Positions 9,266 to 22,500 of a stretch of 64,000 nt of DNA are shown in pieces; within the stretch, counting starts at the first letter, position 1; each line of letters begins with the position of its first letter. The position numbers were made by a program, and so were the translations under genes. The DNA lies in contig NW_024037072.1 in assembly GCF_015706575.1 (NCBI RefSeq), positions 28,397,162 through 28,461,161 on the forward strand, given 5' to 3'. Origin of the DNA: Patiria miniata (Eukaryota; Echinodermata; Asteroidea; Valvatida; Asterinidae). The notes beneath the pieces were generated by a model. The model was not told the origin of the DNA, searched no databases, and saw nothing but the letters and a program-made list of their open reading frames with translations.

Positions 9266-11240
9266 CGAAATAATTAGGGAGTAAGCCGAATATGAGAGGG
9301 TCATTATCCACGACCAGACCTCTATACCGGCCAAGCACATTATTTATTCCCATTCATAATTACCTTTCGGTCAAAATGTCAAAACAAGTAAAACAACGAA
9401 CAAAATTTCCAACGACTTTTTAAAACATTTTTACCCCATAATTTGTGAAAGACACACTTTTGGTCATGTCTGTGGTATGTGCGGCGCGTACTGCGCAGTT
9501 TGGCGCAGAACGCATCAATGTATGAATAAATGCTTAGTCAGTGATTTAAAAGAACCCACGTGACAGGCTCTCGACCAAAACAAGACGACTTTGGGGGCTA
9601 AGGGGTCCTTTTTTATTTTTTTTGTTATTCTTAAATACATATATTTCTGTATAAGTAAGTTGAACTTATTACATCTTTGATTTGGACTTTCAATACAAAG
9701 AATGGTTACATCATTTGATAGAATTTATAAGGTTATTTACACTGTGATGCTTGTAGGTGTGTCTTTTGTTTTCCACCATTAAGATAGTCAGAAAATATAA
9801 GGTGACAGTTTCAATTGGTTAAGTACCTGTTATCATTATGCTTTAAGTTCCAAAACGGTTTTAATTCAATTCATTATTGTCTTTAGTTTTCTTCATGATA
9901 TTAGTGTAAGAAGACAGTTTCAATGGTTAAGTACCTGTTATCATTATGCTTTAAGTTCCAAAACAGTTTTAATTCAATTCATTATTGTCTTTAGTTTTCT
10001 TCATGATATTAGTGAGTGGATAGTGAGGTGGCAGTGGCGAAACTGTATTTGATTCTGTCGAGCACAAAATTGCCCCTGTCATGTTGCAGGCTTGCACGAG
10101 TATCCATGATGCACTGCACGTCTTACTGCATGTATTGGGTGTACAAAATTAATGTTTGTGCAATGCACTGTACTATTGAATTGTATTTTCATGATTACGC
10201 AACCTTGTATTAAATGGGACTTGGTTTTCTGCTTTGTTTAACTATATGTGCCGGGAACAGCTCACAACTCCTGTTTAGTTGTGCTGCACTTAACAGCAAG
10301 ACCAGTCATCCATAAAAATCACTAGTTGCCACCTAATATTTCTTTAAGAGATCTATTGTACATATACGCATCATACTCATTTGTAACTTACATAACAAGT
10401 TTACGTGGAAAATTGATGATATTGTCTGGGTTTATAAAGATGTTTTCATTGTACTCGTGTGAATTAAGACTGCTTTCGCCGTGGCGAGTGATAGTTAGAG
10501 TGACTCCTTGTAATTTGAAGAGTTTACCCAGGGAAACTATTAATTAGTATGCTTCTTCCTCCATTTATGATCTACGAAAAACAAGGATTGTGGTCCAAAG
10601 AAGGCGTGATTTATACAATGTGTTTTATTCCATATCGTTGTTTAAAATACAAATTGTCCGATGCTATTATGAATCTTAGTTTTATAGATATTTGTTACTC
10701 AGTTTAATTGCAACGTTAGTTAAAAGGAAACCAGTTGTTTGTTTTAAAGACCTCTTAGAAACATTCCGTAGACGTAATAGTGACACATTTTAGCGTCGTC
10801 ATCATTCTAAAAAAAAAATTAAAAAAATCCGTAGTTGATAAGTGCTTTTTATTTCTTCTTATGTCATCTTAAATTGTTGGCTTGAGGGTTGAAAGAGATG
10901 TAGCGGAGAGGGTCGTGTACTCAGAGGACCGGAAGTTCAAATCTAGCTCCAGGTGTCCACGACCAAGGCATTAAACCTACGTATGGTATCTCCATTTTGA
11001 GGCGATACAAGTATTCTCTTGTTTACTGCATATTATTGTGATGTTTATGTTTCATGTTTATGTTTCAAGACTGGGCTCTTACGAATCATTTTGAAAGCGT
11101 TTTTCATCCGCCTTGGTTGGACTGCATGCATTCGAATTTCATTGCTTGGTGAAATTGGTTAGGCCTATTTCAATGTTTTTTTAAGACATTTGTTGCATAT
11201 TATTTGTATTTGTTTAATGAAATCACTGTCACGTGCCTGT
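9266..11240. other. AT-rich stretch without a recognised gene; 108-bp tandem duplication
   Basis: I see no protein motif or splice-consistent exon here. A 108-bp unit is duplicated at about 9805-10014 (starting GGTTAAGTACCTGTTATC). The segment at 11080-11160 shares wording with 51875-51980 and is probably a dispersed repeat. Confidence 0.5.
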
Positions 11241-11242
11241 AC

Positions 11243-11751
11243 AGGGTGAGTAAAAAAAAGAAAGAAACCCTAATGTCGGGACCATTGTTTTAAAGAAGTT
11301 CTGCATGTAGCACTTTCAAAATCTAGGATATAAAAGCCCATTTCATAAGCTTTCTTTTAGTACAAGAATCATTCAAATCACTTATGTACTTTTCAAGTTA
11401 CGGAGTTTTAAACACAACCACCGTTTTAAAGTTCTGTCCACGGATCGCAAAAATGTGTGTGTTCTTCCAGCAAAACCAAAACAATTCATACACACATACT
11501 TATGTGATTTGTTTTCGTTTTGGTGAAAGAACACTGAACTTTTTTTGTGATCTGTGGACAGAACCTTAAAACGGCGGTTGTGTTTAACACTCCATAACTT
11601 GAAAAGTACACAAGTGATTTAAATGATTCTTGTACTAAAAGAAAGCTTATGAATTGGGCTTTCATATCCTAGATTTTGAAAGCGCTACATGCAGAACTTC
11701 ACTCAAACAATGGTTCCGACATTTGGGTTTCGTTTTTTGTTACTCACCCTG
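11243..11751. mobile_element. TA-flanked fold-back element, second copy
   Basis: Ends CAGGGTGAGTAAAAAA and TTACTCACCCTG with TA on each side; the halves are inverted copies around about 11497. It is 509 bp against 506 bp for the copy at 6833, with extensive sequence agreement including CTGTCCACGGATC and the GCTGAAAGAAC-like centre. Confidence 0.8.
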
Positions 11752-11929
11752 TATATAAATATCATTATTATCTCTATATATCAATGGTGTAGGTGTCAGT
11801 TTATTGTAAGCCTTTGGGGGATTTAAAATATTTTAGCATCTTATGTACGTAGGTGGGAACTCATTAAATATCCATGATATGTTATGGACGAATTTATCAT
11901 CAATTGGCCCATTGTCCTACTGGTTGTAG

Positions 11930-12090
11930 TTACTTCAATATTTAAAATATGTAATTAAACATTCCCTAATGTTTAAAGCCAGATTACAAAAAATGACAGT
12001 AAATAATGTTCCATTGTGGTCTGCATAAATAGTCTGGCGCCATCCCATTCAGCAGTTAACAATTAATGAAATACATTCAGGGAACTCGAC
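11930..12090 (+). repeat. Dispersed repeat shared with 50690-50830
   Basis: Both stretches share GATTAAACAT..CCTAATGTTT, GCATAAATAGTCTGGC and CCATCCCATTCA in the same order and orientation. No coding potential is seen. Confidence 0.5.
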
Positions 12091-12553
12091 AAAAATGGTG
12101 AATAAGACCTTCTTAACCATTGCACGGCCTAAGTTCCATTCACCGTGCATGATCGTCCCATCCCTTTTGATCTATTGCACGCCGCGCGCACGCTAAGTCG
12201 CGCAGTGCCCCGACGATCTTTGCTCCATGGGTGCCAAACTTGCATTTGAAGTTGATGCAGTTGCCTTGATGATGTTTTTGCATTGTTTCAAAAATTCACA
12301 ATTATGTTAATTTGCATAAGTGTCAATGACTTGACTTTTAATCCTTTGTTAGCCTTGAACAAGCTGAAAAAAGGAGTGGATAATGATACAATTTTGTGAC
12401 TTTACAATTTTCCTCCAATCGAATGACAAAGAGCTTCGCCTCGTTGAATGGAACATTCAATCCTTCAACTCATGTAAATATTCTTACCATTGCATGCACC
12501 CATAAACATTCATTATTTGTATATAAACACTCCCATCAAGTTGAATAAGTCAA

Positions 12554-12663
12554 TTGACTGGTGAAAATACTGCAGTATATGCTGTGTCTCTTCGTCATCT
12601 CTATCCATGAGTTTCAGTTTGCTTTCTATGAAGCTGTACTATTGTGGGCCAGAAGATTCATTT
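12554..12663 (-). pseudogene. Decayed copy of the PARP linker exon
   Basis: Read on the minus strand, this matches the 108-bp exon at 4272-4379 and 62759-62866: it shares the long tract AAACTCATGGAT through ACAGCATATACTGCAGTA. It is 110 bp rather than 108, which shifts the frame, has an in-frame TAG in its first half, and its donor GTGAGT has become TTGACT. Flanking DNA up to about 12960 also resembles the copy-B intron at 62870-63170, so a genomic segment was copied rather than a transcript. No neighbouring PARP exons are present. Confidence 0.85.
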
Positions 12664-12961
12664 CTGAAAAAAAAAGACAATGAATTTCGAGGAGTTTAAT
12701 TAAACTGGCTCCTTTCTTTTGCATCTGTGGACGCGCAGAGATAAAAACTAGTGGGAAAAACGTTAAATTAAAAAAAATCCTGTTACATAACAGTTATAAA
12801 ACATGGTCCTGACCAACTTGAAATCACGAAAACATGAGCAGGGATCAATTTTCTGGAGCTGTAATTCCTTAATAAAATGTATCTAGAACATGAGATATTC
12901 ACAAACACCAACCGCACGCATGACACTTTAAGTGGTAACATCTTTTTGCCGGTGTATCCCG

Positions 12962-13130
12962 CAGGGGAGGATCCAGGAATTTTTGCGGGGGGGGGGGGGG
13001 GGTTCATCAGCAAAAACACTCAATTGTAGGCAGGTTTTTTTTCTCCGGTTACTTGGCTTTAGCAAAATCAATGGGGGGGGGGGGGTCGTCCCATACTTTC
13101 AATGTGTTTCAACGCGTCAGTTACTTTTGG
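12962..13130. mobile_element. hAT-like fragment with GGATCCAGGAATTTTT end and G tracts
   Basis: GGATCCAGGAATTTTTGC followed by a long G run, a TTTTTTTCTCCGG segment and a second G run is shared with 42541-42670. This is the end type of short hAT-like elements, but no 8-bp duplication was found here. Confidence 0.5.
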
Positions 13131-13401
13131 ATGGCTGCAAATGATGGACTGTACCTTTAATAATCGTCGCATTTGAACAGCGCCCCCATTGAAATATTGA
13201 GGTTGCCTGACCTACAATTTAGACGTCAGGGCGTCTGGGAATTGTCAGGTCAGGAAACCAGACTAACTTCAGCAGTGTATGCAGTATGCACTGTATTCAG
13301 ATATTTGCATCAATTGTGAACCTAAAACGTAGCTCACCAAATACGTTAAAGTTTTCTCACGAAGGTCTGGCAAAATTTAGCTTGTTGACAGAAACCCAAG
13401 C

Positions 13402-13506
13402 ATGGCCAATAAGGGGAACACGAACGGAATATTCCAGGGGTTACATTCATGCATGACGTTATTATGTGTAATTTGTGTTGGATGCATGTCGGCTACATAT
13501 GTGATG
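13402..13506 (+). CDS. NXPE-1 candidate first exon (start and signal anchor)
   Basis: ATG with A at -3 and G at +4 opens 35 codons: a short polar start (MANKGNTNG) and then a hydrophobic run (MTLLCVICVGCMSATYVM) ending exactly at donor GTGAGT, phase 0. The next exon starts at phase 0. Copy 2 has the same design (38 codons, hydrophobic, phase 0). The intron would be 13.3 kb, so this is an inference without transcript support. Confidence 0.5.
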
Positions 13507-16500
13507 GTGAGTACTATTTTTTAAACGTGCCATTATGGTAAACCGAAAACAGCATCTAAAACCGGCCAACAACCGGGAAACAAACGGGAAATTCCGTCGA
13601 AAGGTGTTTCCTGCACAGTGCCCGGTGACTTAAAGGTAGTATACAACATTTTGCAAAAATCTGATAACAAATTATGAAATACCTCACTTGATTGTAAGGG
13701 GTGCATACTTATGTTCCCCAATACCTTTGTTCCCCAGTACCAATGATCCCCGAAATCGTTACCCTAACCCTACGCCTATCCTAAGGATTGCGGGGAACAT
13801 CGGTATTGGGGAACATAGGTATTGGGGAACATATCCTGTGAAATCATGGCACCTGGTGTACTGTCATTTTCAAGAAAAGTGGAATTTTTGTATCATTTTT
13901 AAACGATGGTCGGCTGACAATTGCCTGACGTCTATAAATTGCTCCATTTCACCTGTAATAGAATGAGGGAACCAGTCTACAAGAACAGCATCTTTTCTTG
14001 GTTTTTACATCATCTATGACTACAAAACTTTAAACAGGCCAGTGTGACAACATTTGCTATTACGTACTAGCCCCAAATCCACCTATATCTGAAAATTACA
14101 TCAAAAGCAAATGTTGTACCGGATTAGTTAAAAAGAAAATGACCTGGGTTAGTTTTTTTCCCTTAAAAATCAATCAAATTTGATGCCCCAATGAAGTATA
14201 TCTCAAAAGAGCAAGTTCTTCCACTCATCTGAAAAAAAAAGGAATTACTGGAATTGATCCATGCTATCAGAAGTTATGCATGCTTTAGTAAAATAATCCA
14301 TTTTTATAGCTGTCAACCAAATGTCATTGGAAGCTATAGTAACTGTGAAAATGTCACTTCGTTTGCGTACTGTATTCCTAAGTTATTTCTATTAAAAAAA
14401 TATCACAAAATTCAGCTTTCCAACGCTGATCATTAACCGTTCTACGAACTGATGAATACCCGTTAATATACAATAAAACATGGAGTGGACGTTTTCTCAC
14501 CTCCATGAATGAACGAAAACTTGCAAAGCTCGACCCTCGTACAAAATCACCATCAATATTTTAGACAAAAGAAATGACTTGTTCCTCATATTCAAAACAC
14601 AAAATCTGACAATAAAAATAATGTTTCAGTCTTGACTCAAATGATTAAAATCTCATTTGTATTTGAATGCCTGTGTGTAATCTGTAATTCTCATTTAGCC
14701 CAATAGTCAATAACATGTACGTTATCCCTGGGTTTTTTTTGGTGTGAAATGGAGCAAACCACATATTTAAAAAAAACTATTTTGTTTCTATTTTGGTCAC
14801 TTTCTTCTTGACTCACCCTGTTTATTACCTTATTGACTTCACTCAAAAGTCCCTGTTAAAGGGGCACCAGGTCCTGGAACAGCCCAATTGGGCTACAAAA
14901 CGCGCTTTGAACGAGATGATGATAATCGGAAATAACTTTTAAAAGTAGGATATAAACATCCACACAACTATCCTTTGAAAACTGGGCGTTTCTGTGTTAT
15001 TCCTGTATTATGCGTGCGAGAACGAATTTCGGGGTCCACTTTTGCATTGGTGATTGGTCACCGCGCGCTGTTCCCGAGACACACAACGTGTATAGCGTAC
15101 ATGAAAACGACACGAAAAACGTATTCGTACTTCGTCATGTCCGATGTAAACAAGCGGGTTTTTTCGTCTTTTCTCGGGAACGGTAAGACATTAGGTTGGT
15201 TTCCTTTCAACCAGATGTTTGAAATGGGCTAAGTAAACAATCCAAAACATAACATTTTCGGGGATTTCAGGACCCCTTTAACCATATCATTTAAAAGACG
15301 GTCATTTAATCATGTACGTCTTGACTTCAAATGGTTTTTAAATAGATAAAAAGTTCAATTTGCCGTATCCATTTTTAATTTATGCAGATCGAAAAAAACG
15401 TTTAAATTCAAATTTTATTTCCTGCAAATCAAAAGATTTTGGCACAGAAACTGCGATAGCATATGATGTTAAACAGCGACATTTATTTAACTAAACTTAT
15501 TGTAAAAAAAACTAAAAAAACTAGAGATTTGCGTTTGGTGAGTTACAAACGCAGGGTGATCCGACAGACAACTATTTCATGGGCAATGCCGAGTTAAAGC
15601 TATAGTCCATCATTTGCAGCTATCCAACAAAGTAACTGACGTAATTATTGTTGAAAAACACATTTGTTGAAAGACAGTAAGGGGATAAGGCTATAATTCG
15701 TCGGATCGGTGCGCGACATGGCGTAGATGCAATCGGCTCAGCTCAGTTAGAACGTGTCTCGGACGCAAAATTCAGGCCCAATTCAAAACATGATTCAGCA
15801 ACTTTTGATTTGAAATCGGGGGGGGGGGGGCGCCAAAGGGGGCCATGCCCCCCCCCCAAAAAAACCGAAACCAATTGGTTTTTTTTATGTGATGTCGCAA
15901 TAAAGGCAGGCAATGAGTACACCACCATCTTTTCCTCAAAAAACATTGGCTAAAGTGGTCAGAAATTGCCTCAAATCGCACCACAGAGCATCGAGAATAG
16001 TGGAGCTGCTAAGCGAAAAATCGTGCACTTTGTGGTAAAAGCATGAAATTTGGCAGGTGGGGTCAAAATGGGCTAAAAATCATTTTAAGATCGGGACCCA
16101 TCCTGGATCTTGCCCATTTTGGGGGCGGAGCTTGATTTTTCAAAAAAGGGGGTGCAAACAATACAAACTCATGAAAACTGTATTTAACATCAAATGTCCT
16201 TGTTTTTTTACGCTTTGAAATAAACTTAAACATGAAATATAACATTCTAGCATTCTAACACCTGTTTTGTGGGCGTGGTCTAAATGGTAAAAGAGGCGGT
16301 ATATATTAGTAGTTTGGTTCTAATATGGAAAACATCATTCAGTTTGGTGGTAAAATTCTGAAAATTGGCATGTCCAATTGAAATGGGCGAACATAATTTT
16401 TAGAGGTAAACGCATCTTGGATCTTGCCCATTTGGGGGGCGGAGCTTGATTTTTCAAAAAGGGGAGTGCAAAAAAAGAAAACTCAGAAAAATGTATTTTA

Positions 16501-19500
16501 CATTCACTTTGTAAATTCTAACATTCTAACGTGTTATTTTCACCCTTTAGCGGGCGTGGCCTAAATATGTAAAGAGGCGGTACATTAGAGCAGCTTGATT
16601 CAAACGAGGGAAAATCATCATTTTTGCTGGTAAAAACACAACTTTTCTATCGGTTAACTATGTTTACCATACTCTGTAAAGATAAGTTTAAACGGTTGCA
16701 AGACTAATTGTTGCCCTTTAGGGGTGGAGCTACATTTTAAAGTAGGCGGCTACAAAAAAAATCATATCTAAATTGTTATGATTGTCTACAAGTAACTTAC
16801 ACAGGGTGAGTCAAAAAAAGGAAACCCAAATGGCAGGACAATTTTTTTTAATGAAGTTCTGCATGTAGCACTATCAAAATCAAGATATGAAAGCCCAATT
16901 TATAAGCTTTGTTTTAGTACAAGAGTCATTCAAATCACTTATGTACTTTGGTTCGTGTATTGTTCTTGGTAATCCTAAGAAGCCTATTGCATTTGGGACC
17001 GAAAGGTCAAGGTTCAATGTCACAGTGGCTGAAACAATAGAAATTTTGTCAGCGCGATAACTTGAGAAATACTTTACATATGAACTTCAAATTTGGTTTG
17101 TGGATTGTCCTTGGCAATCCTAAGAAGCCTTTTGCATTTGGGGCCAAAAGGTCAAGGGTCAAGGTCACAGTGGCTAAAACAAAATAATTTTTTTCAGCGT
17201 GATAACTTGAGATATACTTTACATGTGAACTTCAAATTTGGTTTGTGGATTGTCCTTGGTAATCCTAAAAAACCTATTGCATTTGGGGCCGAAAGGTCAA
17301 GGGTCAAGGTCACAGTGACTAAAACAAAATAAATTTTGTCAGCGCGATAACTTGAGAAATACTTTACATATGAACTTCAAATTTGGTTTGTGTATTTTTC
17401 TTGGTAATCCTAAGAAGTCTATTGCATTTGGGGCCGAAAGGTCAAGGGTCAAGGTCACAGTGGCTGAAACAATAGAAATTTTGTCAGCGCGATAACTTGA
17501 GAAATACTTTACATATGAACTTCAAATTAGGTTTGTGGATTGTCCTTGGTAATCCCAAGAAGCCTATTGCATTTGGGGCCGAAAGGTCAAGGGTCAAGGT
17601 CATAGTGGCTGAAACAATAGAAATTTTGTCAGCGCGATAACTTGAGAAATACTTTACATATGAACTTCAAATTAGGTTTGTGGATTGTCCTTGGCAATCC
17701 TAAGAAGCCTATCGCATTTGGGGCCAAAAGGTCAAGGGTCAAGGTCACAGTGGCTAAAACAACAGAAATTTTGTCAGCGTGATAACTTGAGATATACTTA
17801 ACATATGAACTTCAAATTTGGTTTGTAGATTGTCCTTGGCAATCCTAAGAAGCCTATTGCATTTGGGGCCAAAAGGTCAAGGGTCAAGGTCACAGTGGCT
17901 AAAAAAAAAGAAATTTTGTCAGCGCGATAACTTGAGAAATACTTTACATGTGAACTTCAAATTTGGTTTGTGGATCGTTCTTGGTCATAGGCCTATCGCA
18001 TTGGGGGTCGAAAGGTCAAGGGTCAAGGTCACAGTGGCTAAAACAATAGAAATCTTGTATTTATTCTGAGATTATAGGGATTAGGGATTAATTCATATAA
18101 AACCTACACGAACGTGTTTGCTTAATTTTCATTCATACAGATGCGAGTAAATGCTTCAAAATTGGAAGTACCAGTAAAAGCAAATGCCATGTTTTATTCA
18201 TACGAACATGGTATCATTGGTACTTTATGAACTTTGTTAATATTAATTTTTCGCGATTAACATATAATAAATGCTGTAGCTTTTGCGCAGAATTATTTGC
18301 TTTATAGTTTCAAGGTTGCCCCAACCCAGCCTTGTGAATGACAAGTGCATATTTGAAATCTGAAGCATTTACTCCTTTATATTCATACGAAACGTACAGA
18401 TGGGAGTAATGCAAATGCCAGTTTTTATTCATACGAACTACCGTATGGTATTATTTGTACTTTTTCGCGATTAACATTAATAAATGCAGTAATTTTTGCG
18501 CATAATTATGTGCTTTTATATTTTCAAGGTAGCCCCAACCCAACCGTGAAATATGACAAGTAAATATTTAAAATTTGTAGCATTTACTCCTTTTTATTCA
18601 TAAGAAACGAAGTAAACGCTTATAGTGTAGCAAAAGCTTAAAGGTAAAAGTAATTATTTTCAGAATTTAGCAAACGGTTTTTAGTAAAAGTGTTTGCTTA
18701 ATTTTCATTCATACAGATGCGAGTAAATGCTTCATAATGGTAGCAAAAGCAAATGCCATGTTTTATTCATACGAACATGGTATCATTTGTACTTTATGAA
18801 CTTTAATAAATGCAGTAATTTTTGCGCAGAAGCATTTACTCCTTTATATTCATACGAAACGAAGTAAACGATAAATAATTGTTTTCTGATAATGAAACCA
18901 AGGATCCTCAAAAGTGCATGCCCCAGGCACTGTAGCTCGCAAACCCCGAAAAAAAACGTAGAGAGAAGACAATGAGAAGAAATTACAGTTTTAGAGGTGG
19001 GAGGAAAACCCCAGAATAGTTTGGGGAAAACCCACGGAATCAGGTAGGGACTGAAAACCCAATCCACATGTAGACCATGGGTGCCAAAGCACAGCGCATT
19101 GTGCACGTAAACGGCATTGCGTTCGTCGCGTTTGATGCGCTTTTTTGTATCTGTCCTCCAGCACGTGACCCTCCCCGGTGCCGCTTTCCGTTTCGGTTAC
19201 GATAGTTTTATTTTCTGCAAACTTATAAACATGTAAAGCTTTACATTTTGCAGGCCATTTACTCAAGAGCAAATGGTTTTTAGTAAAAGTGTTTGCTTAA
19301 TTTTCATTCATACTGATGCGAGTAAATGCTTCGAAAGTGGTAGAAAAAGCAAATGCCATGCTTCATTCATACAAACATACGGTATCATTTGTACTTTATG
19401 AACTTTAATAAATGCAGTAGTTTTTTCGCAGAATTATTTTGCTTTATAATTTCAAGGTTGCCCCAACCCAGCCTTGTAAATGACAAGTGCATATTTGAAA

Positions 19501-22500
19501 TCTGAAGCATTTACTCCTTTTTATTCATACAAAACGAAGAAAACGATTATTAGGCCAAAAAAGGCTCTGGTTTCTGGTATGCGCGCGCGTCGCCATAGCC
19601 ATGCGCGTCGGCAATGTAAGATGATGTCTTTCAGTGTAAGATGATGTTTCAAACCACCAAACTCACTGGTTCGACTGGAATCCTGCTGCTGCACAATTTT
19701 AACGTGTTATTTCTCATAAAGTTATTTCTCATGTCTAAGTTTATTTCAAGCATGAAGAACAAAGGAAAATGGATGTTAAATACAGTTTTTCTGAGTTTTT
19801 TATTTTTTGCACTCCCCTTTTTGAAAAATCAAGCTCCGCCCCCCAAAATTGTGCAAGATCCAAGATGTGTTCACTTCTTAAAATTATTTTCAGCCCATTT
19901 TAACTTGACCTGCCAATTTTCAGGATTTTACTACCAAACCGAATAGTGTTTTCTATATTAGAACCAAACTGCTAATATATACCGCCTCTTTTGTACATTT
20001 AGGCCACGCCCACAAAATGGGTGGAAATTAACTGGTGTTCGAAAGCTAGAATGTTATATTTTATGCTTAAGTTTACTTCAAACCATAGAAAAACAAGGAA
20101 AATTGATGTTAAATACAGTTTTCATGAGTTTGTATTGTTTGCACCCACTATTTAAAAAAATCAAGCTCCGCCCCCCAAATGGGCAAGATCCAGGATGGGT
20201 CCCGATCTTAAAATGAATTCTAGCCCATTGGGACCCCACCTGCCAAATTTCATGCTTTTACCACAAAGTGCACGATTTGGGCCAAAAATGGACCTAAGCA
20301 GCTCCACTAATTTTTTGACCCACTTTTTGGGAGACACAAATTTTTTTGGGCCCCCCAAAAAAATTGTGTTCTGGATCCGCCCTTGGTTAGGCAATAGTTA
20401 CAAAGAGAACAACTTTCCATGGCCTCCTTACAGTTTGCGTCTTGCGTGTTGTTGGCATTAGGCACAATGGAATCCAGAATTTACGTACATGCTGCGCCTA
20501 TATGGCTTTGACATTTAACAGCAGGAAAATCATAGTTTCACATTTTTTTATTTTATTCACAGGCATTTTCACGGCGCCATCAAGCTGTCAACAGACAGAT
20601 CCAGGTGTATATTTTTAATTATACACGAAAAGGATTTTTTTGTTTGTAAAATTACAATATAATTATATATGCCTCATGAATTAATGCAAAACATTTGTTT
20701 TAGCTTTTGCTGTTTTTTTAAATTTATTTATCTATTTTATATTTATATTTTTTTCGGGGGCGGGGGGGGGGGGGGGGGTTCACAGAATGTTGTTAGTCAG
20801 TTGGCGACACCACGACTCCAACGTCCACCCCTTTAGCCATGCACGTTCTTATTAAATTCACAGCTGACACAGTTCTTTTCAATCCTTTCAAGTAAACATG
20901 CATAATTGTGTCCGGGAGCGCCAACTTCTAACGATGACTAAAAAGCGCAATGGCCAGGAAATCTGAAAATCCCCCTTCATATAAAAATAATAATAATAAT
21001 AAGAAGAATTAACATAATAAAAGAAGTAACTTACTTTTAAGCGGGCCCCGAACCCCACGCCGTAATTTTTTGACCCACTTTTTGGGAGACACTATTTTTT
21101 TTTGGCCCCCCAAAAATTGTGTTCTGGATTCGCCCTTGGCTGAAGCTGAGCTGAAATTTCCTCAGGTTAATTGTTTAGCACCTTTCTTTAGATTTTGAGC
21201 ATGTTTGTTGCTTCAAACGAACAAAATGCACAAATTACAAATGATGGACTATACCTTTAAATGTCTACATATTGGCGTTGAATCATACCATGTGTTGAAT
21301 ATGGCAAACAAACTATTTTCTTATATTAACTGATGCAAAGACATAAACATAAAAAAATCGATTAAAATAAAAAAATCTTATTTAAATAAAAAAGTTTTTT
21401 TTTTTAAATCTCATGATTTTAACAACCATGATCATTCTGTATTTGGTCATAAAGGAGTGGATTTTTTTGTTTTTAACTGTGAATAGGCCTACCCCAAATT
21501 GTTTTGCCAAAATATAATGGTCAGTTTGCCTTTATGTTAAATTACCTGAAAGGCTGCCCTGCTACCGTTCCTTCACATGGACATTGATGCCCTTTTTTAA
21601 GTAAACTAAAACAAAAACTATTGGTTGTGAAAGTGCCAAAGATTTTAGGATTAAAATATCATTTACACATGTACTGATGTACATGTAACTTTGCAAGTTG
21701 GCCTATAGTCAGAAAAATCTGTTCGAGTTTTTGAAAGCCACTGATTGCTGCTTCTTAGAAACACAATTTGGTGTTGAGTGTCCTGATCTTTTTTCTTCAT
21801 GCCTTGTACATGTACCTATTATAGCATTCAGTAGAATAATAATAATATTTGCTTCTAGTATAGCGATCATGTCCGTCAGGAAGTGACGCTCCTGGCGCTC
21901 CATTATTACCCTGTATGTATCATGGAAGAATTTAACCTCGTGCTGTTAATTTATAACTACATGTAACCGGTTTCACATGAGATGTACATGTACGTAGTAA
22001 CAGTGATCAGGACTAATAATGTATGGTATTTTTTTAATGTATTATATACATTTATGTGGATTGCACTTTGACCTTCAATTACAAAACGTTGTTTTTAACT
22101 GTGATATATAATTTATTAATAAAACGGTTCAAAGTCTAGTCTGGTTCCCAAACCAGAAGTGTATGACTAATGAATCTTGGGTCAGGTAACTGCTACAATA
22201 CGGCAGGTGACCAAAATAGGAGGAATGCCTCCCGTTTTTCGTCGACAATCTCGGATAGCGCCCGGGTATTTTCGGGTATGAAATAGGTCTTATAGTTACC
22301 TGTTCCACATGTACACACATTGTATACATCCCCTATTGTAAACTGTACGTAAAAAAAATGCCACATTTTTGCGCATCTTGCATAGTTTTCAATTCTGTGC
22401 AGGGTTGTTTTGATTTAAATCATTTGATTTAAAAGGCGCATGCAATCACAATTTAAAACACTTCAATTCAATTAAAAAACATCATTAAAAAAACTCGAAA

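Noticed and set aside
17093..18069. Repeated open frames of about 80 codons
   Set aside because: They are translations of the 145-bp array; 145 is not a multiple of three, so the frame changes each unit.
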